Source: Candidatus Azambacteria bacterium (GTDB lineage Bacteria > Patescibacteriota > Minisyncoccia > GWC2-36-17 > WO2-46-25). From it: a stretch of 53,993 nt of DNA. A program made the position numbers and the translations under genes. The notes below the pieces were generated by a model. That model saw only the letters and a list, made by a program, of their open reading frames with translations. It ran no database searches and was not told the origin of the DNA. The DNA lies in contig JACQDT010000013.1 in NCBI GenBank assembly GCA_016200965.1, positions 1 to 53,993 on the forward strand. Reading direction: 5' to 3'. Of the stretch, positions 1 to 7,689 are shown one piece after another; position 1 is the stretch's first letter, and every line of letters begins with the position of its first letter.

Positions 1-57
1 TTCATCATCACAAGTAGAGAACTTGTGTCTATCGTATATTTTGGTTGTGAGAATAAA

Positions 58-1278
58 TTACGCATGTGAACGAGGCTTTACCGATAGCCTTTCAACTTCC
101 GGGAACGACCTAAGACTGACCCCCAAATAATCGGCAGCACTATCAATGGTTATTTTGCCTTCGCCTCGTGCATGGAGAACTAACTCGACAAACTTCCTAC
201 CATTATTACTGATTACCCTACGACCCGGAGTTATGATTGGAATAAATTGTTTTTCTCCTCTCTCTTCCTTCCGTTTTTTCTCCTTTTGATATTCATCCCT
301 CCATTCCTGAATTTTTGTATTATAAAAGCTATCGTCAATTAGTTTGAGAGTAAGACACTTCCGCAGAAGCACTTCACCGCTCACTTTGAATGCAGTTTTG
401 AGAGTGTTAAGGTAATCCTCAAGATTCGCCATATCAAATTCTTTTCGCGTAATTTCTAACACCCCCCAAAAGTATTCATCTGGAACTAAGAAAGAACCCG
501 CAAAGCTATTGCAGAATTTTTCGATCTTCTGGTGTGAGTAGTTAAAATCATTACAGATAGCACTTTCCCGTAAGAGAATATGTGCGAATTCGTGTAGAAG
601 CGAAAAAGTCTTTGGTGGGTAACCAAAATAACCTCCATCCTTATTGTTTATGAGAATAAGATAAGGCACTTGATCGACAAGCGAAAACGCCCTCGCATCT
701 TCTAGTGGGAAAGACGACTTTATAGTGAACACGTTTACACCTTCCAGCTTGACTCGAATTGTATCAAACAATCCTCTCGCATCTCGAACTCTCCTTTGTG
801 CATCAAGAGAAAAATCTAAAATCTCTCTGAATTTCATTCCCATCTGGGCAGGATTATCTGAAAGCGTGAATTTCTTGAATGGGAATTTGAGACTAATATC
901 TAACTCACTTGATAGGTCACGGAAGACTTCTTGTACATAACGAGCGCGACGTATTGCCAATACAGCGGCCGGAGAAATAATCTCATGAATATCAGAATCT
1001 ATCGTGCGTCTATCGTGAGGCAATACTGGTTCAATCGGTGGCTTATTCAGAAAAAATACCGCAAGTGGACGCTTATAGAAATTCGAAAGCTCTTGAAGTA
1101 AAGTAAAAGGAATTTCCTCACCACTCCTATTTTCAATTTTTGCTAGAAGTGAGCCATTGAATTTGAATTTCTGCTTTGACTTCTGATTGAAATGCATCAA
1201 AACAGCTTCTTCCGGCAAATGAAGAGACTCTCTAGCCCATTTCAATACCTCTGGTGAAATTTTTACTTTGTTAACCAT
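58..1278 (-). CDS. ImmA/IrrE-family metallopeptidase with N-terminal HTH-like region
   Basis: The protein has 406 aa. Residues 225-240 hold the zinc-peptidase motif HEFAH (229-233) in the setting LLHEFAHILL, typical of the ImmA/IrrE (DUF955) family. These proteins usually cleave a partner repressor in mobile elements or stress regulons. The first ~80 residues resemble the XRE-type DNA-binding region often fused to this domain, and the C-terminal ~150 residues match the usual tail of these fusions. No separate repressor gene lies next to it inside the window, so its target is unknown. The DNA looks AT-richer than the core genes, which suggests acquired DNA. The family call is firm; the role is inferred. 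Confidence 0.85.
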   Translation of the reverse strand: MVNKVKISPEVLKWARESLHLPEEAVLMHFNQKSKQKFKFNGSLLAKIENRSGEEIPFTLLQELSNFYKRPLAVFFLNKPPIEPVLPHDRRTIDSDIHEIISPAAVLAIRRARYVQEVFRDLSSELDISLKFPFKKFTLSDNPAQMGMKFREILDFSLDAQRRVRDARGLFDTIRVKLEGVNVFTIKSSFPLEDARAFSLVDQVPYLILINNKDGGYFGYPPKTFSLLHEFAHILLRESAICNDFNYSHQKIEKFCNSFAGSFLVPDEYFWGVLEITRKEFDMANLEDYLNTLKTAFKVSGEVLLRKCLTLKLIDDSFYNTKIQEWRDEYQKEKKRKEERGEKQFIPIITPGRRVISNNGRKFVELVLHARGEGKITIDSAADYLGVSLRSFPEVERLSVKPRSHA

Positions 1279-1402
1279 GGTTAGGGAAATCGGGACAGGG
1301 ACAATACCTTTCGCCGAAATCCCAAATTACCTCCATTCTAAAACTAAAACAAACTCCCTACAAGATGGGGCTCGTTTTGCATTGCGCTGGTGATTATTGT
1401 CT

Positions 1403-1873
1403 CTATCCTGATTTTCGATTTTTCTCATCTTCCTGATACGCTTCCAGCATGACCGGAACGATGGATGACTGGGGTGCTGGAAATTCGTTGGGTAAAAACC
1501 ATTGCGTCTCGGCGATTTCCGCTTTGGCAATCCGGAAGTCTGTGCTCAACGGCCACGCCGCGAAACAGTATACCGTGTCGCGCTTATACTCCTTCGTCGT
1601 GTAGTGCTTGCATAGCAATCGAATGTCCGCAAGCTCAACGCCAAGTTCCTCTTTTATTTCCCTCCGTGCCGCATCCTCCGGCGACTCCCCTTTTTCTATC
1701 CTCCCGCCGGGAAATGTCCACTTCCTTTTTCCGTATGCGTGCCGCACGCCGAGAATCTTGCCGCTAGCTTCAAGTACACACTTCACCCCTGCGGTTTTCG
1801 GACGAAAAAGAAACCAATATAGTTTTCTGAACGGATGAGCAACGAGATAGCTGTATCGTTCCAGCACGCTCAT
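1403..1873 (-). CDS. NUDIX hydrolase
   Basis: The protein has 156 aa. The Nudix box GX5EX7REUXEEXGU is seen at about residues 57-79 (Gly57, Glu63, Arg71-Glu72, Glu75-Glu76). It would hydrolyse a nucleoside diphosphate linked to another moiety with divalent metal; the substrate cannot be read from the sequence. Its ATG overlaps the TGA of the upstream zinc-ribbon gene by the ATGA arrangement, so the two are probably translationally coupled. The N-terminus (about residues 10-25) is aromatic and hydrophobic, but too short to call a membrane segment. Confidence 0.88.
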   Translation of the reverse strand: MSVLERYSYLVAHPFRKLYWFLFRPKTAGVKCVLEASGKILGVRHAYGKRKWTFPGGRIEKGESPEDAARREIKEELGVELADIRLLCKHYTTKEYKRDTVYCFAAWPLSTDFRIAKAEIAETQWFLPNEFPAPQSSIVPVMLEAYQEDEKNRKSG

Positions 1874-2169
1874 TTCTTAATCTTTACTATCTTTTTTATG
1901 ACTGAATCGACAAAAAGCCGGAATGCGGGCCTGTTTTCTTTTTCGTAGAGCATCTTAATTCCCACCAGATGACCTTTCGGACACGTTAGGTCTTTTCTGG
2001 TGAGGGAGATTTTCGGCTCGATAATTCGATCTCTATACATTCTGCGCAAATTCCCCGAACCGTCTTTCTGATAGAAACAAATCGGAGCATTGCACTTTTG
2101 GCAGGAAATACTCAACAGCCGGGAATATCCTCCCCGCGCTTTTTTGTATTTATCATGTTTGAGTTTCAT
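1870..2169 (-). CDS. Small zinc-ribbon-like protein
   Basis: I chose the internal ATG at 2169 (99 aa) because the 12 residues before it look like random Arg/Ser coding and run into the neighbouring repeat region. A CxxC pair (CQKC) near residue 24 and a later C-P-K-G-H segment near residue 70 suggest a zinc-binding fold. No family is recognised. The C-terminus is Lys/Ile-rich. It overlaps the NUDIX gene by 4 bp, so they form a two-gene unit. No good Shine-Dalgarno sequence is visible before either candidate start. Confidence 0.55.
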   Translation of the reverse strand: MKLKHDKYKKARGGYSRLLSISCQKCNAPICFYQKDGSGNLRRMYRDRIIEPKISLTRKDLTCPKGHLVGIKMLYEKENRPAFRLFVDSVIKKIVKIKK

Positions 2170-2291
2170 TGGCTTATGTACCCGCCGCCTGCTGGCGCTG
2201 GGCACTGCGCTCCCCTTCGAGAAATGGGAATGGAAATGTGGAAATGGGGTCAGCCACCATTCTTTAAAATGTAGCCCCTCGTTAAAATGTT

Positions 2292-2316
2292 CGTCGAAAG
2301 CGTGCTCGTTTCGACG
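2292..2316. repeat. Short palindrome at outer edge of left island repeat
   Basis: An 8-bp perfect inverted repeat, CGTCGAAA / TTTCGACG, surrounds a 9-nt loop just outside the left island repeat. It may mark the outer boundary of that repeat or act as a hairpin. The stretch 2206-2291 shows nothing else. Confidence 0.5.
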
Positions 2317-2634
2317 CGATTTTTACGCTTGAAAATCGGCTGTGTCTCCTGAACAAAATCCGAACTTTTTACCAAACGAACCCTGACTAAGGAAGCCAGC
2401 CCGCCGCCGCTCGCTACCACTCGCCACCCAGCAAAAAAGTTTTCTCTGCATTTCTGATTTTGCGCGCGCCCGATTTCTTCTAAAAGGAAAACAAAACTTT
2501 TCTTTGGTGTTCTGCTCTGAACGAGCAGGGCGGCGGGCTTGGCCTCTATTTTTTGCAAGAACACGGCGGAATCCCCCCCACACCCTTCCGCCGTGTTCTT
2601 GCGGGGACGGACGGGATTTTTGGCGGCGGCTAAC
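2316..2634. repeat. Nested-palindrome repeat A1, left end of R-M island
   Basis: About 320 bp that match 7264-7600 in reverse orientation, so the two copies form long inverted repeats around 4.6 kb of cargo. Inside are a perfect 16-bp hairpin (2555-2570 with 2587-2602), a small hairpin 2512-2528, and an outer stem GCCAGCCCGCCGCC / GGCGGCGGGCTTGGC. The inner end reads GGCGGCGGCTAA in both copies. The middle hairpin differs in sequence from the other copy, while the loop TTTTGCGCGCGC is kept. No credible gene lies inside. Confidence 0.85.
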
Positions 2635-3355
2635 TAATTCTCACTATCTCTGCCAACAAAACATCAAGGTCGTTTGAGAAATTCACCTGTGTTTTGTTTG
2701 GCAGAGATTCCTTACTCCTAATTCTTGTATGTAAATAAGAGTCGGCGATTTTTCGAGACGAATTTTCCAAATGAAGCACAGAGTCTTTAAAACTCTTCGT
2801 GCCATGATTATTCGCTACTTCTGCAAATGTATTCAGGTTAAAAACTGGTGGGACATGATCAAGAATTGCACGTACCAACAAAATGACAGAAATATAGTTT
2901 CCAATCGAGAAAGCATGGTCGAGCTCGGTCAGCATTTGAAGGAGTCTCGAAAAATCAAGTTTGCCACTTTTCTTTTTGAGGGCTTGGAAACGCTTTTTAT
3001 CTATGTAACCACCGTCTACCGCAATCAATTTCAGCTGACCTTCTTTAAAACATTGGCTAAGTTGCAATTCTTTTTCAACCTCAGCAATTTTGTCACTTTT
3101 CAGACGCCATTCATCTGTTGTGATTTTCGCTGTACGCCGATCTTTTATTATCGCTGTCCGTAATTTTGTAATATTCGGACTACCAAGTCCGGCAGTCTTA
3201 AAATCGGAAATAAGCTGCTTTAATGTTCCACCACTATCCTTTTTTACAGCGTAAAAATATAAAAATGCAACAGCCCTGTCCGATATTTTTCTAACTCGCT
3301 GGCTCATACAACGAGCGAACGATTCAATGGTGGAATTACTTTTTTTCATCTGCAT
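2630..3355 (-). CDS. Unknown protein, third gene of island operon
   Basis: 241 aa, not recognised. The N-terminal half is basic and helical. The C-terminal ~100 residues (from about 140) have a helical pattern with RAILDHVPPVF and later ADSYLHTRIR, somewhat like the C-terminal domains of abortive-infection proteins; this is a weak resemblance, not an assignment. The start overlaps the end of the upstream gene by about 20 bp, and its stop lies at the inner edge of repeat A1. The three overlapping genes 2630-4357 are therefore one operon inside the island. The neighbouring methyltransferase module suggests defence, by context only. Confidence 0.7.
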   Translation of the reverse strand: MQMKKSNSTIESFARCMSQRVRKISDRAVAFLYFYAVKKDSGGTLKQLISDFKTAGLGSPNITKLRTAIIKDRRTAKITTDEWRLKSDKIAEVEKELQLSQCFKEGQLKLIAVDGGYIDKKRFQALKKKSGKLDFSRLLQMLTELDHAFSIGNYISVILLVRAILDHVPPVFNLNTFAEVANNHGTKSFKDSVLHLENSSRKIADSYLHTRIRSKESLPNKTQVNFSNDLDVLLAEIVRIS

Positions 3356-3827
3356 TCAAGAGTGATTCAAAATACTTTGCTCCTTTCCGATTTAACTTAT
3401 AGATTACGGCCTTACCCCTCATTCGGGTTGAATCTCCTTCAAGATACTTCTGTAAAGAATCTGTGATTGCCTTAGATACATTCGGGGTTTTTATCCCCAC
3501 CCGTAATTCAGAGGTTATCTTTGACACGTCACCAGTCGTGAGACCTTGTTGCGGAAAGTATTTGTAACAAATGTAAAATGGCAAGAGGACTCGACCTGGG
3601 ATCGAGATTTTATCAAGAATCTCTTTTTCGATTTTCTCATTCTCCCCACAATTCTTAATCTTGTTTACGGTTGACAGCACATAATTATCTGAGTCAGTGT
3701 CCTTTTTAACCGTCTTCTTTGTGCCAGACAATTTCGGTTTTGATGAATGACTAGATAAGGCGGCAAGACACTCATCCGCCAATACCTTTATTTCATTCAG
3801 TTTTGAAATCAATTTGTCGTTGCTCAT
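3336..3827 (-). CDS. Unknown protein with winged-helix-like C-terminus, second gene of island operon
   Basis: 163 aa. The first ~65 residues are polar and Lys/Ser-rich. Residues ~75-160 read like a winged-helix or restriction-subunit HTH (GLTTGDVSKITSEL, then NVSKAITDSLQKYLE, ending in NRKGAKYFESLL). No family is recognised. It overlaps the upstream gene by the ATGA arrangement (3824-3827) and the downstream gene by about 20 bp, so the three products are probably made together. Confidence 0.7.
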   Translation of the reverse strand: MSNDKLISKLNEIKVLADECLAALSSHSSKPKLSGTKKTVKKDTDSDNYVLSTVNKIKNCGENEKIEKEILDKISIPGRVLLPFYICYKYFPQQGLTTGDVSKITSELRVGIKTPNVSKAITDSLQKYLEGDSTRMRGKAVIYKLNRKGAKYFESLLNADEKK

Positions 3828-4357
3828 ATTTGTTCAGAAGTCCTAGATTTTTTACGACGACTTCCACCTTTATATTTGCTTTTCTTCACTAAGTCATCGG
3901 GGAAGCCACCTTGCAATACTTTCATACCAGTGTTGGTGATGTAAAAACTTCCTTTTTTAGCGGGATCCGGAGCAATCCAGCCACTACTTACAACCCACTT
4001 AAAATCACGGGTAAGATTGGCGGGCAATAATTCTCCAGCATCTCGGAAAAGACTTTTAATTTCACCTTGCTGGAACAAATCCTTGTTGTGTGATTCTTTT
4101 AAAAAACCGGCAATGGTGAGAATTTTATCAGGATTACGCTTTGGAGCGTGCCGATTAAGATATTCTGCCGCGGATTCTCTTTGAGAACCCTGCCGGCGAT
4201 TAGGTAATCCAACCCCAGACTTTACGGTATCGAAGCCACCATCTTGAGAAGAAAGACACAATGCCATAACTTGGCCAGCCGTATTTTCATCTATCTCTTT
4301 CTCATAAGATAGACCCGCACCTTTAATGCTTATCTTTATTTTGTTGTGTTTATCCAT
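3824..4357 (-). CDS. Unknown protein, first gene of island operon
   Basis: 177 aa. A short N-terminal beta-rich part (KIKISIKGAGLSYEKEID) is followed by a polar linker. A helical region from about residue 60 (SAAEYLNRH, KILTIAGFLKE, EIKSLFRDAGE) ends in a GSFYITNTGMKVLQGGF segment, which together look like tandem winged helices. The tail is strongly basic (KKSKYKGGSRRKKSR), compatible with nucleic-acid binding. A TATAAT lies at 4361-4366 on this strand, only 3 nt before the ATG, so either transcription starts at the ATG or an internal start is used. No family is recognised. Confidence 0.7.
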   Translation of the reverse strand: MDKHNKIKISIKGAGLSYEKEIDENTAGQVMALCLSSQDGGFDTVKSGVGLPNRRQGSQRESAAEYLNRHAPKRNPDKILTIAGFLKESHNKDLFQQGEIKSLFRDAGELLPANLTRDFKWVVSSGWIAPDPAKKGSFYITNTGMKVLQGGFPDDLVKKSKYKGGSRRKKSRTSEQI

Positions 4358-4476
4358 ATGATTATATGTTAGTCTGTTTGTAATCGTTTGTCAACTTGTC
4401 TACATATTAGCAAATTGGTAATCAAAGTCAATGGCTAGTCGGCACCTAATTTTAGCCCCTGTGGATAACTACCACT

Positions 4477-4504
4477 TTCACACTTTCGATTTACTTTCTA
4501 TAAT
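4477..4504 (+). promoter_or_regulatory. Promoter of the LexA-methyltransferase gene, leaderless
   Basis: TATAAT sits at 4499-4504, with TTTCAC at 4477-4482 and 16 bp between. The ATG is at 4511, so transcription should start at or next to the start codon and no ribosome-binding site is visible. No classical LexA box (GAAC-N4-GTTC or CTGT-N8-ACAG) is seen in 4358-4510. A direct repeat GTTTGT-AATC-GTTTGT lies near 4395 in the shared divergent region. Confidence 0.6.
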
Positions 4505-4510
4505 ATCAGT

Positions 4511-5953
4511 ATGGTAACAAAAAGGCAAAAACAAGTCCTTGATTTTATAACCGATTATCAAGGGAGCAAAGGATATGCCCCTTCTCTTGACGAGATACGC
4601 AAGAAATTAAAACTCTCGTCAGTTTCAACGGCCCATTTTCACGTTTCTAAACTTCGCGACTTGGGACTTTTATCCAAAGAAGAAAACAAGCCGCGCTCTA
4701 TTGAAGCGTTTGGTCGCGAGACAATGGTAAAAATTCCTCTTTTGGGAACTATTGCTGCCGGTCAGCCGATAGAGGCAATACAAACCAAAGAAATGATCGC
4801 TGTTCCTAAAAGTAAAATCCCTTCTTCGTCCGAGGTGTACGCTCTCCGTGTGGTCGGAAGCAGTATGATTGATGAAAATATAAACGATGGCGATGTGGTT
4901 TTAGTGCGCCAACAAGAAACTGCCGAAAACGGACAAAAAGTGGTGGCCCTCATAGATAATCACGAGGCAACCTTAAAAAAATTCTATAGAGAAAGGGGGC
5001 ATATCCGCCTACAACCGGCAAACAAAAATATGGAACCGCTTATTTTCAGAAATGGACGGGATGTTTCAATACAAGGAATTGTACTCGATGTTATTCGCGA
5101 AGAAGTAAGATCGCCGATACAATTTCCCGAATATAAAGAAATTCAAAAATATAGCGAGTTGCCGTTAAATAAAATTCTTTGCGGCGATGCGGTTGAGGTT
5201 TTGAAGAAAATCCCGTCAAATTCTATAGATTTAGTTGTAACATCTCCGCCCTACGATGACATCAGAACTTACAACGGCTTTTCGCTCAATTTGCCTGCTA
5301 TCGGAAAGGAGCTTAGCCGTATTCTAAAAGACGGGGGCATCGCTGCCATGGTTATTCAAGACTCAACTCGTAATTTCGGGAAAACTCTAACATCGTTCAA
5401 AACAATTATAGATTGGTGTGATAATGCTGGCTTTAAACTTTTTGAAACAGTAATTTACAGAAAATATGGAACGGAGGGGGCGTGGTGGACAAAACGCTTC
5501 CGTGTTGACCACGAATATATGCCAATTTTTCTAAAAGGAGAGCGTCCCGCTTATTTCAATAAAGAACCGCTAAAAGTACCTTCAAAACATGGAGGAAAAA
5601 CAATGACCGGAAGTGGTAATCGCCGAACGGACGGAACGACAACCAAAACTATCACCAGAGAAATAAACGGAATGAAATGCCGCGGCACCGTATGGGATTA
5701 TCTAAATGCAGGAGACAAAAACCCACTTAAACGAAAACACCCAGCAACATTCCCCGATAAAATCCCAACCGATTTCATTCAATGTTTCTGTCCGCCTAAG
5801 GGGGTTGTTCTTGACCCGTTTATTGGATGTGGATCAACTGCAGTCGCCGCCAAACAACTTGGCCGAAATTATATCGGCATTGATATTTCAAAAGAATATT
5901 GCAAGCTGGCAGAAGAACGTATTAAAACCGTACCGAGTTCGCTTTTTAGCTAA
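4511..5953 (+). CDS. LexA-like repressor fused to a DNA methyltransferase
   Basis: 480 aa in one uninterrupted frame. Residues 1-65 are a LexA winged helix. Residues 75-198 are a complete S24/LexA latent protease: Ala83-Gly84 cleavage site (IAAGQPI), Ser118 in GSSM and Lys156 in ATLKKF, all at the expected spacing. Residues 215-475 are a beta-class amino-methyltransferase with TSPPY at 244-248 (catalytic motif IV, typical of N4-cytosine or N6-adenine enzymes) and DPFIGCGS at 435-442 (SAM binding). The LexA part should allow DNA-damage-triggered self-cleavage, which would separate the DNA-binding head from the methylase. It overlaps the convergent 342-aa gene by 4 bp. The domain calls are firm; the regulatory logic is inference. 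Confidence 0.93.
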   Translation: MVTKRQKQVLDFITDYQGSKGYAPSLDEIRKKLKLSSVSTAHFHVSKLRDLGLLSKEENKPRSIEAFGRETMVKIPLLGTIAAGQPIEAIQTKEMIAVPKSKIPSSSEVYALRVVGSSMIDENINDGDVVLVRQQETAENGQKVVALIDNHEATLKKFYRERGHIRLQPANKNMEPLIFRNGRDVSIQGIVLDVIREEVRSPIQFPEYKEIQKYSELPLNKILCGDAVEVLKKIPSNSIDLVVTSPPYDDIRTYNGFSLNLPAIGKELSRILKDGGIAAMVIQDSTRNFGKTLTSFKTIIDWCDNAGFKLFETVIYRKYGTEGAWWTKRFRVDHEYMPIFLKGERPAYFNKEPLKVPSKHGGKTMTGSGNRRTDGTTTKTITREINGMKCRGTVWDYLNAGDKNPLKRKHPATFPDKIPTDFIQCFCPPKGVVLDPFIGCGSTAVAAKQLGRNYIGIDISKEYCKLAEERIKTVPSSLFS

Positions 5954-6978
5954 AGCATTTTATCGGGTCCCTCAAGAGTATATTCGATGTTTTGAGTACT
6001 TGTCATAGCAAACGAAAGCGGATTTTTTGCGATAAACTCGTCAAAGGTTCTATTGCTCAAACGAATTTTTGCCCCGACAAAATCTCCTTTTGTAAATTGA
6101 GATAATTGCCACCTATTCCACGACCAACTCTTTTCTTCATATTTCCATCCAGTCAATCTTGATAACAGTCTCAAAAATCTTTCGGCTCGCTTTTTTGCAT
6201 CTTCATTTAAGAGGTAAAAATTCTCTTCCTCGATGACAAGGTTGTGCGGCGTGCCTTCTCCTCCTCTGAGAGTAATAGTAACCCTGTCGCCGCGTTCGCG
6301 AGGGATACTAATCGCATCTCGTTCACGCAAAAAATCGTTCATAGTCAGCATCAGCTCGTGCAAGGAGTAATGCTTGTTGAGAAAAACTTCATTGAGTGGA
6401 GTACCTTCTTCATCAGCTCGCAAATATTTCAGCCAACTCAATGAGTTTTCAGTATAGCCGAGCAAATTCATCCATGTGCCATCGGTGAACAGAAGTGGAG
6501 CTATTGCGCTCTTTGGAATATCAATTTTTTGTTTGGTTCCGAGTACGCCAATTAAAAAATGAATTGTGCCGAATGGGTATTTTAAGCGAAAGTCATGGTA
6601 TCCATCGTGTCCGCGAATATTATTGATGGAAACGCAATCATCGAAATTTTTCCAGTTCGTGGGAAGCCGGTCTTTATTAAACATGACCATATGCTGTCCA
6701 ACACTCCGAACCCCTTTTCTAAAAACTTCCATATCTAGGAAAATACAATCTTTGGGATTAAATCCTTTTTCTAAAACCATAATTTTCCCGTCGTAAAAAC
6801 CGCGTATTTTCCAATTTAGATAGTGAGATACAAACAATCCACAAAGAAGCCCATCACTATCGGGACTTAATACGCAGTTTTGATCTTTTTGCACTAGCCA
6901 AAGATATTTCTTAATTACGGCAGGGTAATCTATAACATCATCTCTACCGGCTAGCATTTCTTGTATTCGTGAAGTCAT
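5950..6978 (-). CDS. Unknown 342-aa protein, candidate restriction endonuclease
   Basis: Not recognised as a known endonuclease family. Residues ~38-60 read VLSPDSDGLLCGLFVSHYL, followed by IFLDMEVF and VGQHMVMFN. The order Asp-x-Asp-Gly, Asp, then His loosely recalls DHH-type phosphoesterases, a weak similarity only. The C-terminal half is mixed, with no PD-(D/E)xK pattern that I can place. The gene follows the XRE regulator by 1 nt (same operon) and converges on the methyltransferase with a 4-bp stop overlap. That is the classical layout of controller-restriction genes facing a methyltransferase, so a nuclease partner is the leading inference. Confidence 0.6.
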   Translation of the reverse strand: MTSRIQEMLAGRDDVIDYPAVIKKYLWLVQKDQNCVLSPDSDGLLCGLFVSHYLNWKIRGFYDGKIMVLEKGFNPKDCIFLDMEVFRKGVRSVGQHMVMFNKDRLPTNWKNFDDCVSINNIRGHDGYHDFRLKYPFGTIHFLIGVLGTKQKIDIPKSAIAPLLFTDGTWMNLLGYTENSLSWLKYLRADEEGTPLNEVFLNKHYSLHELMLTMNDFLRERDAISIPRERGDRVTITLRGGEGTPHNLVIEEENFYLLNEDAKKRAERFLRLLSRLTGWKYEEKSWSWNRWQLSQFTKGDFVGAKIRLSNRTFDEFIAKNPLSFAMTSTQNIEYTLEGPDKML

Positions 6979-6979
6979 A

Positions 6980-7201
6980 TTATTTCAAAAAGTAATCAGC
7001 TGACTTATTATAAATCGTTGCGAATTTCTTCATTTCAGCAACGTCAAGCCGTCTTTCGCCGGACTCGATTTTTGAGATATAGGATTGCGGTTTTCCAAGT
7101 TTATCGGCCACCGCTTGTTGGGATAAATTGGCCTCAATACGGGCTTTTTTCAAGCGTTCTATAATCTCTTTATAGTCTTTTGAGTAAATTGATCTGCTCA
7201 T
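6980..7201 (-). CDS. XRE-family HTH regulator, controller-protein-like
   Basis: 73 aa, nearly all a Cro/C1-type helix-turn-helix (LSQQAVADKLGKPQSYISKIESGERRL at residues ~28-54 covers helices 2-4). Its size and position directly before the putative nuclease match C proteins of restriction-modification systems, which activate then limit nuclease expression. Two palindromic sites lie just upstream. The stop codon is 1 nt from the next start, so the two are coupled. Confidence 0.85.
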   Translation of the reverse strand: MSRSIYSKDYKEIIERLKKARIEANLSQQAVADKLGKPQSYISKIESGERRLDVAEMKKFATIYNKSADYFLK

Positions 7202-7218
7202 AATGTATTTCTATGATA

Positions 7219-7250
7219 TATCCTATTGTGGTATAATCCCAAAATGGGAT
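7219..7250. promoter_or_regulatory. Tandem operators upstream of the XRE gene
   Basis: A perfect palindrome ATCCCAAAATGGGAT lies at 7236-7250, and a weaker dyad TATCCTATTGTGGTATA at 7219-7235. They overlap the only room for the promoter of the XRE-nuclease operon (ATG at 7201). Two adjacent sites of unequal quality are what C-protein autoregulation uses, so these are candidate C-boxes. Confidence 0.6.
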
Positions 7251-7263
7251 ATACTATATTTAT

Positions 7264-7600
7264 GAATTTAGCCGCCGCCAAAAATCCCGTCCGTCCCCGT
7301 AAGAACACGGCGGAAGGGGGGTGTGTGGGGGGGGGGGAAATTCCGCCGTGTTCTTGCAAAAAATAGAGGCCAGCCCCGCCGCCTTGCAAGTCATTGCAAA
7401 GCACCACAGAAAAATACTCTTTTCATTAGGAGAAAAAGAAATCCGGCGCGCGCAAAATGAAAAGAGCAAAGAGTATTTTTCTGTGGTGCGGCGAGTGTTA
7501 GCGAGCGGCGGCGGGCTGGCTTCCTTAGTCGGGATTCGTTTGGTAAAAAGTTCGGATTTTGTTCAGGAGGGACAGCCGATTTTTAAGCGTAAAAATCGGC
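7264..7600. repeat. Nested-palindrome repeat A2, right end of R-M island
   Basis: Inverted copy of 2316-2634. It contains a 15-bp perfect hairpin (7301-7315 with 7341-7355) around a long G-run, a 21-bp perfect hairpin (7403-7423 with 7468-7488), the outer stem GCCAGCCCCGCCGCC / GGCGGCGGGCTGGC, and a 10-bp hairpin 7575-7600 (GCCGATTTTT / AAAAATCGGC). That last hairpin touches the 3' end of tRNA-Gln and may end its transcript. ORFs read through this stretch are spurious. Confidence 0.85.
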
Positions 7601-7670
7601 TGCGGGACTTGGATTCGAACCAAGGTGACAGCTTTCAGAGAGCTGCATCCTACCGCTAGATGATCCCGCA
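7600..7670 (-). tRNA. tRNA-Gln (CUG)
   Basis: The cloverleaf reads clearly: acceptor TGCGGGA / TCCCGCA, anticodon loop CTCTGAA (anticodon CTG), T-arm CTTGG-TTCGAAT-CCAAG, and discriminator G at 7600 as expected for glutamine. CCA is not encoded. The island repeat A2 begins exactly at the 3' end, a common site for integrated elements, but no duplicated tRNA 3' end was seen at the far side of the island. Confidence 0.95.
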
Positions 7671-7689
7671 AAATGTGGCTATATATACC

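Noticed and set aside
2250-2583. ORFs within repeat A1 (104 and 86 aa)
   Set aside because: Arg/Ser-rich readings through hairpins; the inverted copy at 7264 gives different frames, as expected of a noncoding repeat.
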